The notes: a model not told the origin generated them from the sequence alone. A stretch of DNA of 64,000 nucleotides from an uncultured delta proteobacterium (GCA_947259215.1 CAMYLJ010000008.1:271530-335529); one strand, 5' to 3'. Counted from the stretch's first letter, positions 33,906 to 42,823 are shown. Numbers and translations are program-made.

Positions 33906-34223
33906 ATGGACGAACGCACCGACGAGCTGTCCCGCCCGCGCGGGCCCCGCGGCCTGCGGGATCCCCGCGAGTGGCATCGCGACTACCCCGACCGGCGCAT
34001 CGCCGGCGTCTGTCAGAGCTTGGCCCGCAACCTGGAGATCTCGGTGAGCGCGGTGCGCATCGCGTTCGCGTTGCTGGCGCTCTTCCACGGGTTCGGTGTC
34101 TGGCTCTACGCCATCCTGTGGGCGCTCCTGCCCGCGCGGCCTGGCGAGCCCTCCGCGCTCGATCGCTGGATCCGTGCCGGGCGCCGCTTCCTGGCAGGCG
34201 ACCCGGAAGAGTTGCAGCCGTGA
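33906..34223 (+). CDS. PspC-domain membrane protein
   Basis: The 105-residue protein has a PspC domain (DRRIAGVCQSLARNLEISVSAVRI..., about 32-85) with one or two membrane helices (ALLALFHGFGVWLYAILWALLP) and a charged C-terminal end. PspC domains occur in envelope-stress responses and as anti-sigma or sensor partners; no PspA is nearby. RBS GGGAGG before ATG 33906. The next short gene starts inside its stop (TGATG). Confidence 0.8.
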   Translation: MDERTDELSRPRGPRGLRDPREWHRDYPDRRIAGVCQSLARNLEISVSAVRIAFALLALFHGFGVWLYAILWALLPARPGEPSALDRWIRAGRRFLAGDPEELQP

Positions 34224-34354
34224 TGCGCGTCGCCTTCCGCACGATCTCCGGTGGTCTGCTGGTCGCGCTTGGAATCGTGCTCCTCGTCACACCCGGACCC
34301 GGGTTTCCCCTGATCTACGTGGGCTGGCGACTCGTCGCGGGAGCCACCTCCTAG
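34223..34354 (+). CDS. PGPGW-family short membrane protein
   Basis: The 43-residue product has one membrane helix (GGLLVALGIVLLVTPGPGF) containing the TPGPGF version of the PGPGW signature, followed by LIYVGWRLVAG. This short family often lies next to PspC or envelope genes. Its ATG overlaps the PspC stop by 1 nt (TGATG), so it is translationally coupled. It is shorter than family members with two helices, which end in a longer tail; function unknown. Confidence 0.65.
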   Translation: MRVAFRTISGGLLVALGIVLLVTPGPGFPLIYVGWRLVAGATS

Positions 34355-34532
34355 CCCAGCTGCCGCCGCGCGATCGGGCGTTCGCACCCCGCGAGCGTCC
34401 GCGGTCGCATACGAAAGTCTCCGCCGGCCGCGCGCGCGTGTGCCGCGTCACACGCCCGAATCCGTAGGGAGTCGATCCTGTCCGTGACCGGCGGGCGTGG
34501 GTGGGTTGCCTGTCGGTCGGGAGGATGAGCTC

Positions 34533-34952
34533 ATGCGACGCGGACTGCGGTTTGCGGGCCTGCTCCTGCTCTGTGCGTTGGTCATGCCCCTGATGGCCTG
34601 CAACGTCGGAAACGTGAACGTGTACATCCCCGGATTCGACACCTCCGCCGTGGAGGGCGTCAGCTTCTGGCGCGACGAGAGTGGCGCATTCGTCTTCGAT
34701 GGAACGCTGGTCTTCAGTGCTCCGACGGTCAACGGGAACGGCCAGGAGGTCGTCGACTACGAGATGCTGACCCCCAGCGGCAGCCAGATGCTGGCCGGGC
34801 GGGCACACATCTACCGCGACTCGGCCAACCCGGACAACGTGACCGTGCGGGTCTACTACATGCGCGTGCACCAGGCCTCGCAGGACTTCAAGGTGACCAC
34901 GTACAACGCCGTGGGCGAGTCCGCCCTCAGCCTGGACGCGATCCACTTCTAG
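34533..34952 (+). CDS. Lipoprotein, unknown function
   Basis: The 139-residue protein has a classical lipoprotein signal (RRGLRFAGLLLLCALVMPLMAC, lipobox LMAC, lipidated Cys at about 23; shown here in two parts RRGLRFAGLL and CALVMPLMAC). The mature part is beta-rich and polar (VSFWRDESGAFVFDG, DYEMLTPSGSQMLAG) with no Cys and no known motif. RBS GGGAGGA supports ATG 34533 over an upstream start. Stop shared as CTAG with the crotonase gene. Confidence 0.7.
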   Translation: MRRGLRFAGLLLLCALVMPLMACNVGNVNVYIPGFDTSAVEGVSFWRDESGAFVFDGTLVFSAPTVNGNGQEVVDYEMLTPSGSQMLAGRAHIYRDSANPDNVTVRVYYMRVHQASQDFKVTTYNAVGESALSLDAIHF

Positions 34953-35725
34953 GGCGAGTCGTCGAAGCTTCCGTGGCGCCCGGCGCCGGCCGCAAAGCGG
35001 CCGGCGCCCGCGGCCGTCTCGCCGCTGCGGATCACCTCGATCCCGCACGCGTACTCACGCTCCATCGCGGCCGATACGTCGAGCCCGGCCTGGTCGTATG
35101 CCGAGCGCCGGTCGCCGCGCATACAGAGCTGCGGAAAGCGCGCGATGTCGCGCGCGAGCGCCTCGGCGGCCTTCCGGGCGCTGCCGTCGGGCACCACCCG
35201 GTCCGCCAGCCCCATGCGCAGGGCCTCTTCGGCGGCCACCGGGCGACCGGTGAGGATCAGGTCGAGGGCGCGGCCCATGCCCACGATCCGGGGCAGGCGC
35301 ACGGTTCCGCCGTCCACCAGGGGCACGCCCCAGCGCCGGCAGAACACCCCGAAGACCGCGCCGGTCTCGGCCACCCGCAGGTCGCACCAGAGCGCCAGCT
35401 CGAGCCCACCGGCCACGGCAAAGCCCGCGACCGCTGCGATCACGGGCTTGTCCAGAGCCATGCGCGTGGGACCCATGGGTCCGTCGCCGTCGGGCGTCAC
35501 GCGGTTGGAGCCTCGGCCCTCGGCGGCCGCCTTGAGGTCGGCTCCGGCGCAGAAGCAGCCGCCCTCGCCCCAGAGGACGGCGACGCGCGCGTCGTCGTCG
35601 GCCTCGAAGCTGCGGAAGGCGGCGGCCAGCTCCCCGGCCGTCGCCTGGTCCACGGCGTTGCGGACCTCCGGGCGCGAGAGGACGACGGTGGTGACGGGGC
35701 CGTCGCGTTCGATGCGGACGCTCAT
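34949..35725 (-). CDS. Enoyl-CoA hydratase/isomerase (crotonase family)
   Basis: The 258-residue enzyme has the two oxyanion-hole segments of the crotonase fold: CFCAGADLKAAAEG (about 57-70) and AGGLELALWCDLRVAETGAVFG (about 103-124). The usual catalytic Glu pair is not clearly both present: the second position reads WGVPLVDGGTV, a pattern seen in hydratase-like paralogues with Asp or other residues. Substrate unknown. It is the last gene of an ATGA-overlapped run with the Gfo/Idh/MocA and S1P-lyase-like genes. Confidence 0.85.
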   Translation of the reverse strand: MSVRIERDGPVTTVVLSRPEVRNAVDQATAGELAAAFRSFEADDDARVAVLWGEGGCFCAGADLKAAAEGRGSNRVTPDGDGPMGPTRMALDKPVIAAVAGFAVAGGLELALWCDLRVAETGAVFGVFCRRWGVPLVDGGTVRLPRIVGMGRALDLILTGRPVAAEEALRMGLADRVVPDGSARKAAEALARDIARFPQLCMRGDRRSAYDQAGLDVSAAMEREYACGIEVIRSGETAAGAGRFAAGAGRHGSFDDSP

Positions 35726-36783
35726 GACGTGTTCCTCCGATCTCCGAGCCAGTGGTCGACGGCGCGCTCCACCGCAGGCAGCTGCGCCGGCAGCGCCAGC
35801 GAGCGGCCCTCGCGGGCGGAGACGTAGGCCGCCTCCAGGATCTCCAGCACGCGCACGCCGTCCTCGCCGGACTCCTCGGGCGTGCGCCCCTCACGAAAGC
35901 AGCGCAGGAAGTGGGAGAGTTCCTGCGGGTAGCCGTTCTCCCACAGCCAGTCGGCGGTCTCGGCCCGCCAGCCGGCGCGTTCTCCGTCGGGACGGTACGT
36001 GCGCAGCCCGGTGGCGTGCAGCAGCTCCGTCTCCAGGGTTCCCTGGCTACCCCAGACCTCGAGCCGCGACTGCATCCCGCCCTGGAGTGCCCACGACGCC
36101 TCGCACAACGCGGACACGCCGCCCTCGAAGGTCAGGTGCAGCACCGCGTGGTCGTCGAGGCAGGAGTCCTCGCGGCCGGCCTCGAGCCAGGCCGTCACGG
36201 CGGTGCACGCAGGCTTGCCCAGCAGCCAGCGCACGAGCTCGAGCGAGTGGCAGGCCATGTCCATGGCGACGCCGCCTCCCGCCTCGTCCCGCGAGAAGAA
36301 CCAGGGCGCGTAGGGGCCCGCATGCGCCTCGCGCTGGGTCACGTAGCGCAGCGCGCCGAGCTCGCCCGCCGCCACGATCTCTCTCGCGCGCACGAACTTC
36401 GGCACGAAGGCGAGCTCCTCCGCGTAGGCCAATCCCACCCCCGCACGGCGACAGGCCTCCACCACGGCGCGGCCCTCGGCCGCCGTGGTGGCCAGGGGCT
36501 TCTCGACGACGACGTGGCGCCCCGCCTCCGCGGCCCGGATGGCCTGCTCCGCGTGCAGCGCGTTGGGTGTGTTCACGCAGACCACGTCCACCGCGTCGAT
36601 CAGCTCGTCCAGCGACGCCGCGGCGCGCTCGAGCCCGTGCTCCCGGGCGAAGCGTTCCGCGCTCTCCGGGCGCCGGGCGCAGACCGCCACCACCCGGCCT
36701 TCCGGGATTGCGGCCAGGGCGCGGGCGTAGGTGCGGGAGATGTGGCCCGCCCCGACGAGACCCACCCGGTAGGGCTCGCTCAT
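35722..36783 (-). CDS. Gfo/Idh/MocA-family NAD(P)-dependent oxidoreductase
   Basis: The 353-residue protein opens with a Rossmann motif (YRVGLVGAGHISRTYARAL, about 5-23) and has the EKPLATT motif (about 95-101), whose Lys is in the active site. The substrate-binding beta-sheet domain follows, including MDMACHSLELVRWLLG with the family His. Members oxidise or reduce sugars, inositols and other polyols. Start at 36783 overlaps the S1P-lyase-like stop by 4 nt, and its end overlaps the crotonase start by 4 nt. Confidence 0.88.
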   Translation of the reverse strand: MSEPYRVGLVGAGHISRTYARALAAIPEGRVVAVCARRPESAERFAREHGLERAAASLDELIDAVDVVCVNTPNALHAEQAIRAAEAGRHVVVEKPLATTAAEGRAVVEACRRAGVGLAYAEELAFVPKFVRAREIVAAGELGALRYVTQREAHAGPYAPWFFSRDEAGGGVAMDMACHSLELVRWLLGKPACTAVTAWLEAGREDSCLDDHAVLHLTFEGGVSALCEASWALQGGMQSRLEVWGSQGTLETELLHATGLRTYRPDGERAGWRAETADWLWENGYPQELSHFLRCFREGRTPEESGEDGVRVLEILEAAYVSAREGRSLALPAQLPAVERAVDHWLGDRRNTS

Positions 36784-38012
36784 TCGCTGTAGCGGGCCTC
36801 CACGCCGCGGGAGGTCCCGTGCTGCGCCACGGCGTCCCGCAGGTCGGCCAGGAACGGGTCCACGATGCGGTCGTGCTCCGGGCTCACCATCAGGTGCAGC
36901 GCGTCCGGGCCGTGCTGGCGGTCCAGGTGCCAGCCGCGATCGTCCATCACGTCGCCGATCGCCATGATGTCGGCGCCCTCGGCACCGAAGCAGAAGACGC
37001 CCATCACGGGCTCGCCGATCACGTGGAGCGGCTCGATGCTGCGGATGCCCTCTTGCAGCCGCTTCGTGGCGTCGAGGATCCGCTGGGCCAGCTGGAGGTA
37101 GCCTTCCCAGCCGAGGCCGTTCAGGACCGCCCAGGCGGCGGCGATGGGCGCTGCCGGTCGCGCGCCGGCCATGGCGGCCGAGCCGTAGATCCCGCCAGGC
37201 CAGTCCTGGTAGATGAAGGCCTGGTGGATCTGCATGGAGTCGCGGCTCCGGTGCAGCAGCACGCTGGCTCCCTTGGTGCAGTAGCCGTACTTGTGCACGT
37301 CCGCCGAGAGGGTCGAGACCCCCGGGATGCGGAAGTCGAACGGCGGCACCGGGTGGCCCAGGCGCTCGAGGAAGGGCAGCAGGAAGCCGCCCAGGCACGA
37401 GTCCACGTGGAAGGCGATCCCGTGCTCGGCTGCCAGGGCCGCGAGCTCGGGGATCGGGTCGACGACGCCGTGGGGGTAGTTGGGCGCAGAGCCCATCATG
37501 AATGCGGTCTGGTCCGTGATGAGGTTGCGGGCCGCGGCCACGTCGGCGCGCAGGTCTGCTCCGATCGGGATCTGCTTGTGCTCGAGCCCGAAGTAGGCCG
37601 CGGCCTTCGCGAAGGCGGGGTGGGCCGTCACCGGGGCGAGCAGCTCGGGCTTCGTCACGCCGCGCTCGGCGCGCGCGCGCTCCCGCGCGGTCTTCACCGC
37701 CAGCAGGATGCTCTCCGTGCCGCCCGAGGTCATGCAGCCCCCCGCGCCCTCGGGCGCGTGCAGCAGGCCGGCGGTCATCTCCACCACCTCGCGCTCCATC
37801 TGGCGCAGGCTCGGAAAGCGCATGGGGTTGAGCGCGTTCTCGAAGAGGTAGAGGCCGTTGGCCTCGCGCAGGATCTCGTCCACCTCCTCGCCGGCGGGGT
37901 AGATGAGGCTCCAGGTCTTGCCCCCGCGCCAGTCCGCGTCCTGCTGCTTGCGCTCGCGCATCCGGTCGAAGAGCTCGCCGCGCGGGACGGCCTTCTCGGG
38001 CAGGTTCACCAT
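36780..38012 (-). CDS. PLP-dependent lyase/decarboxylase, sphingosine-1-phosphate lyase-like
   Basis: The 410-residue fold-type I PLP enzyme has the group II decarboxylase elements: SGGTESILLAVKTAR (about 96-110), His131 that stacks on PLP, Asp204 (HVDSCLGGF) and the PLP lysine Lys241 in SADVHKYGYCTKGASVLL. The DVHKYGYxxKG motif and GGIYGSAAMAGARP point to the S1P lyase subgroup rather than glutamate decarboxylase. Reaction would be C2-C3 cleavage of a phosphorylated long-chain base or a related amine. RBS GGAGGAA. Confidence 0.82.
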   Translation of the reverse strand: MVNLPEKAVPRGELFDRMRERKQQDADWRGGKTWSLIYPAGEEVDEILREANGLYLFENALNPMRFPSLRQMEREVVEMTAGLLHAPEGAGGCMTSGGTESILLAVKTARERARAERGVTKPELLAPVTAHPAFAKAAAYFGLEHKQIPIGADLRADVAAARNLITDQTAFMMGSAPNYPHGVVDPIPELAALAAEHGIAFHVDSCLGGFLLPFLERLGHPVPPFDFRIPGVSTLSADVHKYGYCTKGASVLLHRSRDSMQIHQAFIYQDWPGGIYGSAAMAGARPAAPIAAAWAVLNGLGWEGYLQLAQRILDATKRLQEGIRSIEPLHVIGEPVMGVFCFGAEGADIMAIGDVMDDRGWHLDRQHGPDALHLMVSPEHDRIVDPFLADLRDAVAQHGTSRGVEARYSE

Positions 38013-38049
38013 GGGGGTTCCTCCGGCAGCCAGGGTACCGCGCCTGGGT

Positions 38050-39681
38050 CTAGGCGCGCGGCAGGGCGCAGCCGTCGGCGCGCGGGTCGCTCCCGCCCCA
38101 GAGCACGCCGGTCGGGTCGCGCCGGATCAGCTGGCCCTTGCCGAAGGTGATGCGCCCGTAGCCCTCGATCCGCGACACGTCGTGGCCCCGCGCCGAGAGC
38201 TCGGCGAGCGTGGCGTCGGGAATGCCCGCCTCGAGCGCGACCGCGCCGTCGGCGGTTCCGCTGCCGATGCAGAAGCGCGGGCGGTCCAGGGCGCGCTGGG
38301 GATCGGCCCCGTCGTCCGCCAGCGCCACCACCACCTGCACGTGGCCCTGGGGCTGCATGAACCCGCCCATCACGCCGAAGGGGCCGTAGAGGCTGCCGTC
38401 GCGCTCGCGGGTCAGCATGCCCGGAATGATGGTGTGGTAGGGGCGCTTGCCCGGCGCCAGGGCGTTCGGGTGCCCGGGGTCGAGGGAGAAGCCGAAGCCG
38501 CGGTTCTGGAGCGGGAAGCCGAAGCCGTCCGGGACGATCCCGGTGCCGAAGCCCATGTAGTTGGAGTTGATGAAGCTGCAGGCGTTGCCGTCGGCGTCCG
38601 CCGCGCACAGGTACACGGTGTCCGAGCCGGCCGCCGGCACTCCGCGCTTCGCGTCCGGATTGGCGCGTGTCGGGTCGATGCTCCTGCGTCGCTCCGCCGC
38701 GTACGTCTCCGACAGGAGCTCCGCGACCGGTGCCGGCGACTGCTCCGGATCCGCCACGAACCAGCGGCTGTCCGCGAAGGCGAGGCGCATGGCCTCCACC
38801 AGCAGGTGCAGGCGGTCGGGCCCCAGCGGATCCTGCCCGTCGAGATCGAAGCCCGACAGCAGGTTCAGGGCGATCAGGGCCGCCAGCCCCTGGCCGTTGG
38901 GCGGACACTCCCAGACGCGCAGGTCCCGGTACACGCTGGAGATGGGCTCCTCCCACGTCGATCGATGCGCGGACAGGTCGTCCTCGCTCAAGGTCCCCCC
39001 GTGCTGCTGCACTGCCCGCGCGACCGCGGCTCCCGCCTCGCCCTCGTAGAAGCCCCGCGGTCCCGCGTCGGCCAGCGCGCGCAACGTGCGCGCCATCCCC
39101 GGGTTGCGGAAGACCTCGCCGGCGCGGGGCGGCCGGCCGTCGATCAAGAGCTCGGCGCCCCCCGGCGAGTTCCCGAGCTGGCTCTTCGCGAGCGCGGCCC
39201 ACTGCACGGCGATCACGGGGGACACCGGGAAGCCTTCCTCGGCCAGCGCACGCGCCGGCTCGAGGACCCGCGCCAGCGGCAGCCGCCCGTGACGTTCGAG
39301 GGTGTCGGCCCAGCCCGCGCAGGCGCCGGGCACCGTGACCGTATGGGCGTGGTGGGGGGGCAGTCCGTCGCCGAGGCCGTCGCGCTCCACCCGCTCGAGG
39401 TCCAGCGCCGCAGGGGCGCGGCCCGAGCCGTTCAGCGCGCTGACCTGGCCCGTGGCGGCGTCGAAACAGAGGGCGAAGCAATCGCCGCCGATTCCGGTGG
39501 AGCAGGGTTCCACGACGGCCAGGGCCGCCGCCGCCGCGACCGCCGCATCGGCGGCGCTTCCGCCGGCGTCCAGCATGCGCACGCCCGCCGCCGCAGCCAG
39601 GGGCTGGCTGGCGCAGACCATGCCGCCGCGCGCGAGGACCGGCGTGCGATCGGACCGGAAGGAGAGGAGGTCGTCAGCCAA
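38050..39681 (-). CDS. Gamma-glutamyltransferase family (Ntn hydrolase)
   Basis: The 543-residue precursor should self-cleave before Thr355 (AAGSDTVYLCAADADGNACSF), the catalytic N-terminal nucleophile of the small subunit; the GIGGDCFA loop at about 63-70 and the late GGFMQPQGH motif are also present. There is no signal peptide, so it resembles cytoplasmic members such as HpxW-like or acylase-type enzymes rather than periplasmic GGT. Start TTG 39681 is chosen because the family N-terminus begins there and a -10 TATGGT ends 8 nt upstream. The start codons of this gene and asnB are only 20 nt apart. Confidence 0.83.
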   Translation of the reverse strand: MADDLLSFRSDRTPVLARGGMVCASQPLAAAAGVRMLDAGGSAADAAVAAAAALAVVEPCSTGIGGDCFALCFDAATGQVSALNGSGRAPAALDLERVERDGLGDGLPPHHAHTVTVPGACAGWADTLERHGRLPLARVLEPARALAEEGFPVSPVIAVQWAALAKSQLGNSPGGAELLIDGRPPRAGEVFRNPGMARTLRALADAGPRGFYEGEAGAAVARAVQQHGGTLSEDDLSAHRSTWEEPISSVYRDLRVWECPPNGQGLAALIALNLLSGFDLDGQDPLGPDRLHLLVEAMRLAFADSRWFVADPEQSPAPVAELLSETYAAERRRSIDPTRANPDAKRGVPAAGSDTVYLCAADADGNACSFINSNYMGFGTGIVPDGFGFPLQNRGFGFSLDPGHPNALAPGKRPYHTIIPGMLTRERDGSLYGPFGVMGGFMQPQGHVQVVVALADDGADPQRALDRPRFCIGSGTADGAVALEAGIPDATLAELSARGHDVSRIEGYGRITFGKGQLIRRDPTGVLWGGSDPRADGCALPRA

Positions 39682-39688
39682 GGTGGCC

Positions 39689-39695
39689 TACCATA
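39689..39695. promoter_or_regulatory. Superimposed divergent -10 elements, both leaderless
   Basis: TACCAT (39689-39694, plus) ends 7 nt before asnB ATG 39702; TATGGT (39695-39690, minus) ends 8 nt before TTG 39681. One short AT-containing core appears to serve both genes. Confidence 0.55.
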
Positions 39696-39701
39696 GCCGC
39701 G

Positions 39702-41558
39702 ATGTGCGGGATCGTCGGCATCTGGAACCGCGACGGCGCACCGGTGGACGCCGGCCTGCTCGAGCGCCTGCGCGACCGGCTCGCCCATCGCGGCCCCGAC
39801 GGCGCGGGGCTTCACCTCGACGACGGCCTCGGACTCGGCCATCGGCGCCTCGCCGTCCTCGACCCGCGGGCGGGCGTTCAGCCCATGCACTCGCCCGACG
39901 GCCAGGCCGTGATCGTCTACAACGGCGAGGTCTACAACTACCGCGAGCTGCGCAAGGAGCTCGGTGCCCTCGGCCACCGCTTCGGCACCGACTGCGACAC
40001 GGAGGTCGTGCTGGCCGCCTACCGCGAGTGGGGGCTCGAGAGCCTGCGGCGGCTGAACGGCATGTTCGCCTTCGCCATCTGGGACGCCACCGCGCAGCGC
40101 CTGGTGCTCGCCCGCGATCGTCTGGGAATCAAGCCCCTGTTCGTGCACGAGCACGCCGGCGGGCTGGCCTTCGCATCGGAGCCGAAGGCGCTGCTCGGCC
40201 TGCCCGGGCTCGACACGAGCTGGGACGAACAGGCCCTCCACGACTACTTCCACTTCCTCTACGTGCCGAGCCCCCGCACCGCCTGGCGCGCGATCCGGCA
40301 GCTCGAGCCCGGCAGCCTGCTGGTGGCCGACGAGCACGGCGTGCGGCGCGAGCGCTACTGGGAGCTCGAGCCGGATCCCGCCAGCGCCGGCGCGCTCGAC
40401 GAGCTGGAGGCGCTCCTGCGGGATGCGGTGTCCCTGCGCACCGTGTCCGATGTCCCGCTGGGAGCGTTCCTCTCCGGAGGCATCGACAGCGGCCTGGTGG
40501 TGGCCTACCTGGCCGACGCGCTGGGGCCGGGCGTCAACACGTTCACCGTCTTCGATCCCGAAGTCCCGTACTACGACGAGAGAAAGCGCGCGCGCCTGGT
40601 GGCCGAGCGCTTCGAGACCATCCACCGCGAGCTCGTGGCGGCAAGCGAGGTGGAGTCGCTGGCGGCGCTGATCCCGACGACCTTCGACCAGCCCTTCGCC
40701 GATTCGGGGGCGCTCCCCAACCTGGTGGTCTGCCGGGAGGGTCGCCGGTTCGTGACGGTGGCGCTCTCCGGGCTGGGAGGGGACGAGATCTCCGGTGGCT
40801 ACGTGCGCTACCTCGGCGCAAGCATCGGACCCGCACTGCGCTGGGTACCGCCGTGGGCCGGCCGCGCGTTGGCCGCGGTCCTGGATCGCCTGCCCGAGGG
40901 CGCCGGCCTGGCCGCCGACCGGGTGAAGCGCTTCGCGCGGCTCACGGGCCTCGAGGAGGCGGCGCTCTACGCGGGGCTCGTCGGGGCCGGCGGCCGGTTG
41001 CCGCGATCCCTGTTGGCCGACGACTTCGCGCGCCGGGTGGACCGCGGCGCGCCGGTTGCGCGCATCGAGCGGCTGCTGGCGCGCGGCGCGGAGCTGGGCC
41101 TCGACCGGCTGAACCGGCTCCTGTACGCCGACCTCCACAGCTACCTCGTCGACGACCTGCTCCCCCTGGCGGATCGCACCAGCATGCGGGTGGGTCTCGA
41201 GGTGCGGGTGCCCTTCCTGGATCATCGCGTGGTGTCCAGGGCGCTGGCGATCCCCGGACGCGAGAAGGTGCGGGGTCGGCGCCTGAAGCTGCCGCTGCGG
41301 ACCCTGGCGGCGCGTCACCTCCCCGCCGAGGTGCTGACCGGCCCGAAGCGCGGCTTCAGCGTGCCCATGGCCGCCTGGCTGCGGGGCCCCCTTCACGACG
41401 AGATGGACCGCGTCGTCGTGGAGGTGGCTCCGGCCACCGGCGTGCTCGACCGCGATGCCCTGCGCCAGGCGTGGCGCGCCCACGCCAGCGGCCGCGCCAG
41501 CCACGAATCGATCCTGTGGGCCACCCTGGTGTTCGCGCGCTGGGCGGAGGCGGGCTAG
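39702..41558 (+). CDS. asnB: Asparagine synthase (glutamine-hydrolysing)
   Basis: The 618-residue enzyme starts MCGIVGIWN, giving the N-terminal Cys nucleophile of the class II glutaminase domain after Met removal. The glutaminase half includes HRGPDG, HRRLAVLD and YNGEVYN. The synthetase half has the PP-motif LSGGIDSGLVVAYL (about 261-274) and the LADRTSM and LEVRVPFLD segments. It makes Asn from Asp, Gln and ATP, or amidates another acid in a peptide or glycan pathway. No biosynthetic cluster surrounds it. Leaderless start; stops on a CTAG. Confidence 0.9.
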   Translation: MCGIVGIWNRDGAPVDAGLLERLRDRLAHRGPDGAGLHLDDGLGLGHRRLAVLDPRAGVQPMHSPDGQAVIVYNGEVYNYRELRKELGALGHRFGTDCDTEVVLAAYREWGLESLRRLNGMFAFAIWDATAQRLVLARDRLGIKPLFVHEHAGGLAFASEPKALLGLPGLDTSWDEQALHDYFHFLYVPSPRTAWRAIRQLEPGSLLVADEHGVRRERYWELEPDPASAGALDELEALLRDAVSLRTVSDVPLGAFLSGGIDSGLVVAYLADALGPGVNTFTVFDPEVPYYDERKRARLVAERFETIHRELVAASEVESLAALIPTTFDQPFADSGALPNLVVCREGRRFVTVALSGLGGDEISGGYVRYLGASIGPALRWVPPWAGRALAAVLDRLPEGAGLAADRVKRFARLTGLEEAALYAGLVGAGGRLPRSLLADDFARRVDRGAPVARIERLLARGAELGLDRLNRLLYADLHSYLVDDLLPLADRTSMRVGLEVRVPFLDHRVVSRALAIPGREKVRGRRLKLPLRTLAARHLPAEVLTGPKRGFSVPMAAWLRGPLHDEMDRVVVEVAPATGVLDRDALRQAWRAHASGRASHESILWATLVFARWAEAG

Positions 41559-41564
41559 CTGCGG

Positions 41565-41926
41565 CTAGCGGCAGAGCCAAGCGCGATAGCCCGAGACGGC
41601 CTCGTCTCGGCAGGCCGTGCAGGGGTTCTTGTACAAGCGCCAGGTCGCGTGCCGGCGAGCGCACACGATCTGGGCCATCTCGGCCCAGCAGTCTGTCGTC
41701 CCGACGGCAGGCCCGACACCGAGAGGGTGAGGCTCGGTTGGATCGGCTGACCCGGCACGTACGCCGGGATCCGGAACTGGAGCGCGCCGGTCGTGCCCGC
41801 CCGGCTCGCGGCCGTGTACATGTCCACGTCGATGGCAGAGACGTCCGCCGTCGCAGGCGCACTGGCGGCCAGCACCGCCGTCAGGGTAAACGCCCACCGG
41901 GCTCCAATCCTTCGCAGCATCCGCAT
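41565..41926 (-). pseudogene. Frameshifted secreted Cys-containing small protein
   Basis: ATG 41926 has an RBS (GGAGGCGG) and a clean signal peptide (WAFTLTAVLAASAPATA). The frame then reads sensibly to about LSVSGLPSG, after which it becomes Arg/Pro/Ala-rich. A neighbouring frame takes over at about 41700 with TTDCWAEMAQIVC, YKNPCTACRDEAV and YRAWLC and stops at 41567-41565. Joining the two gives one small exported protein with about five Cys. Either a real frameshift or a sequencing error; the unshifted frame would instead stop on the CTAG shared with asnB (41555). Confidence 0.55.
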
Positions 41927-42053
41927 GTTCCGCCTCCACTCCAGCGCGAGCGGGCAGGATCCTCGCGGGCTTCGTTGGAGGCAGCCGTATTGCCCGGATG
42001 CGTTTTCAGCGTCAGAGAGGCGGTCCGTTTCTCGCCCCCTGCGGGCGCAGCGC

Positions 42054-42059
42054 TAGGCT
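42054..42059 (+). promoter_or_regulatory. Leaderless -10 element of pdxH
   Basis: TAGGCT ends 7 nt before GTG 42067. A longer in-frame extension would run through this element and is not conserved in character. Confidence 0.5.
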
Positions 42060-42066
42060 GGCGAAA

Positions 42067-42717
42067 GTGGGATTCCAGGAGCTTCCGTCGGATCCGTCGC
42101 TCAGCGAGCCGCTGCCCGACTCGCCGTTCTCCCTGCTCGCGCGTTGGCTCGAGGAGGCGCGCGCGACGGGCATGGCGAACCCCGACGTCATGGCCCTGGC
42201 CACGGCGGGTGCCGACGGCCGGCCCTCGCTTCGCATGGTGCTCTGCCGCGGCCTCGACGCCGCCCGCGGTCACGTCGTCTTCTACACCAACCGCGACAGC
42301 GCGAAGGCGCGCGAGCTGGCGCAGCGTCCGTACGCGTCCGCCGCCCTGTACTGGGAGCCGCTCTCGCGCCAGGCGCGGATCAGCGGGTCCGTCGAGGAGT
42401 CGCCCCCCGCGGAGTCCGACGCCTACTTCGCCTCGCGCCCACGCCTCTCCCAGCTCGCCGCCTGGGGCAGCCGCCAGAGCCGCCCGATCGCGTCGCGTGA
42501 CGCACTGCTCGAGCGGCTCGACGCGGTGGCCGCGCGCTTCGGCGGTGTCGAGGGCGAAGCGCCCGTCTCGCGGCCTCCGTTCTGGGGCGGCTACCGCATC
42601 CTCGCCTCCCGGGTCGAGCTGTGGGTCGGGTCGCGCGTTCGCGCCCACGACCGCGTCGAGTGGATCCGGGAAGCGTCGGCGCCGGGCGGCTGGCGGAGGT
42701 CGCGTCTTCAGCCGTGA
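42067..42717 (+). CDS. pdxH: Pyridoxamine 5'-phosphate oxidase
   Basis: The 216-residue flavoenzyme oxidises PNP/PMP to pyridoxal phosphate. Visible family segments: PDVMALATAGADGRPSLRMVLCRG (FMN-binding), HVVFYTNRDSAKARELA, YASAALYWEPLSRQARISG, and the C-terminal WGGYRILASRVELWVGSRVRAHDR with the closing Arg-rich end. The GTG start at 42067 gives the normal length of about 215 residues and lies 7 nt after a -10 hexamer. Confidence 0.9.
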   Translation: MGFQELPSDPSLSEPLPDSPFSLLARWLEEARATGMANPDVMALATAGADGRPSLRMVLCRGLDAARGHVVFYTNRDSAKARELAQRPYASAALYWEPLSRQARISGSVEESPPAESDAYFASRPRLSQLAAWGSRQSRPIASRDALLERLDAVAARFGGVEGEAPVSRPPFWGGYRILASRVELWVGSRVRAHDRVEWIREASAPGGWRRSRLQP

Positions 42718-42823
42718 CCGGGCTGCGAAGCTCGATCGCCGGCCTCCGGACACGAGCGGGTTGTGGCAGCCGGTGCTTGCCGGGCGCGCCCCGGCGCGGG
42801 AAGCTCCGGCCGGGAGACTCGTG

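Noticed and set aside
39302..42823. Long plus-strand frame upstream of the small secreted protein at 42824
   Set aside because: Shadow of asnB and pdxH; only the last 129 residues have a signal peptide and an RBS.
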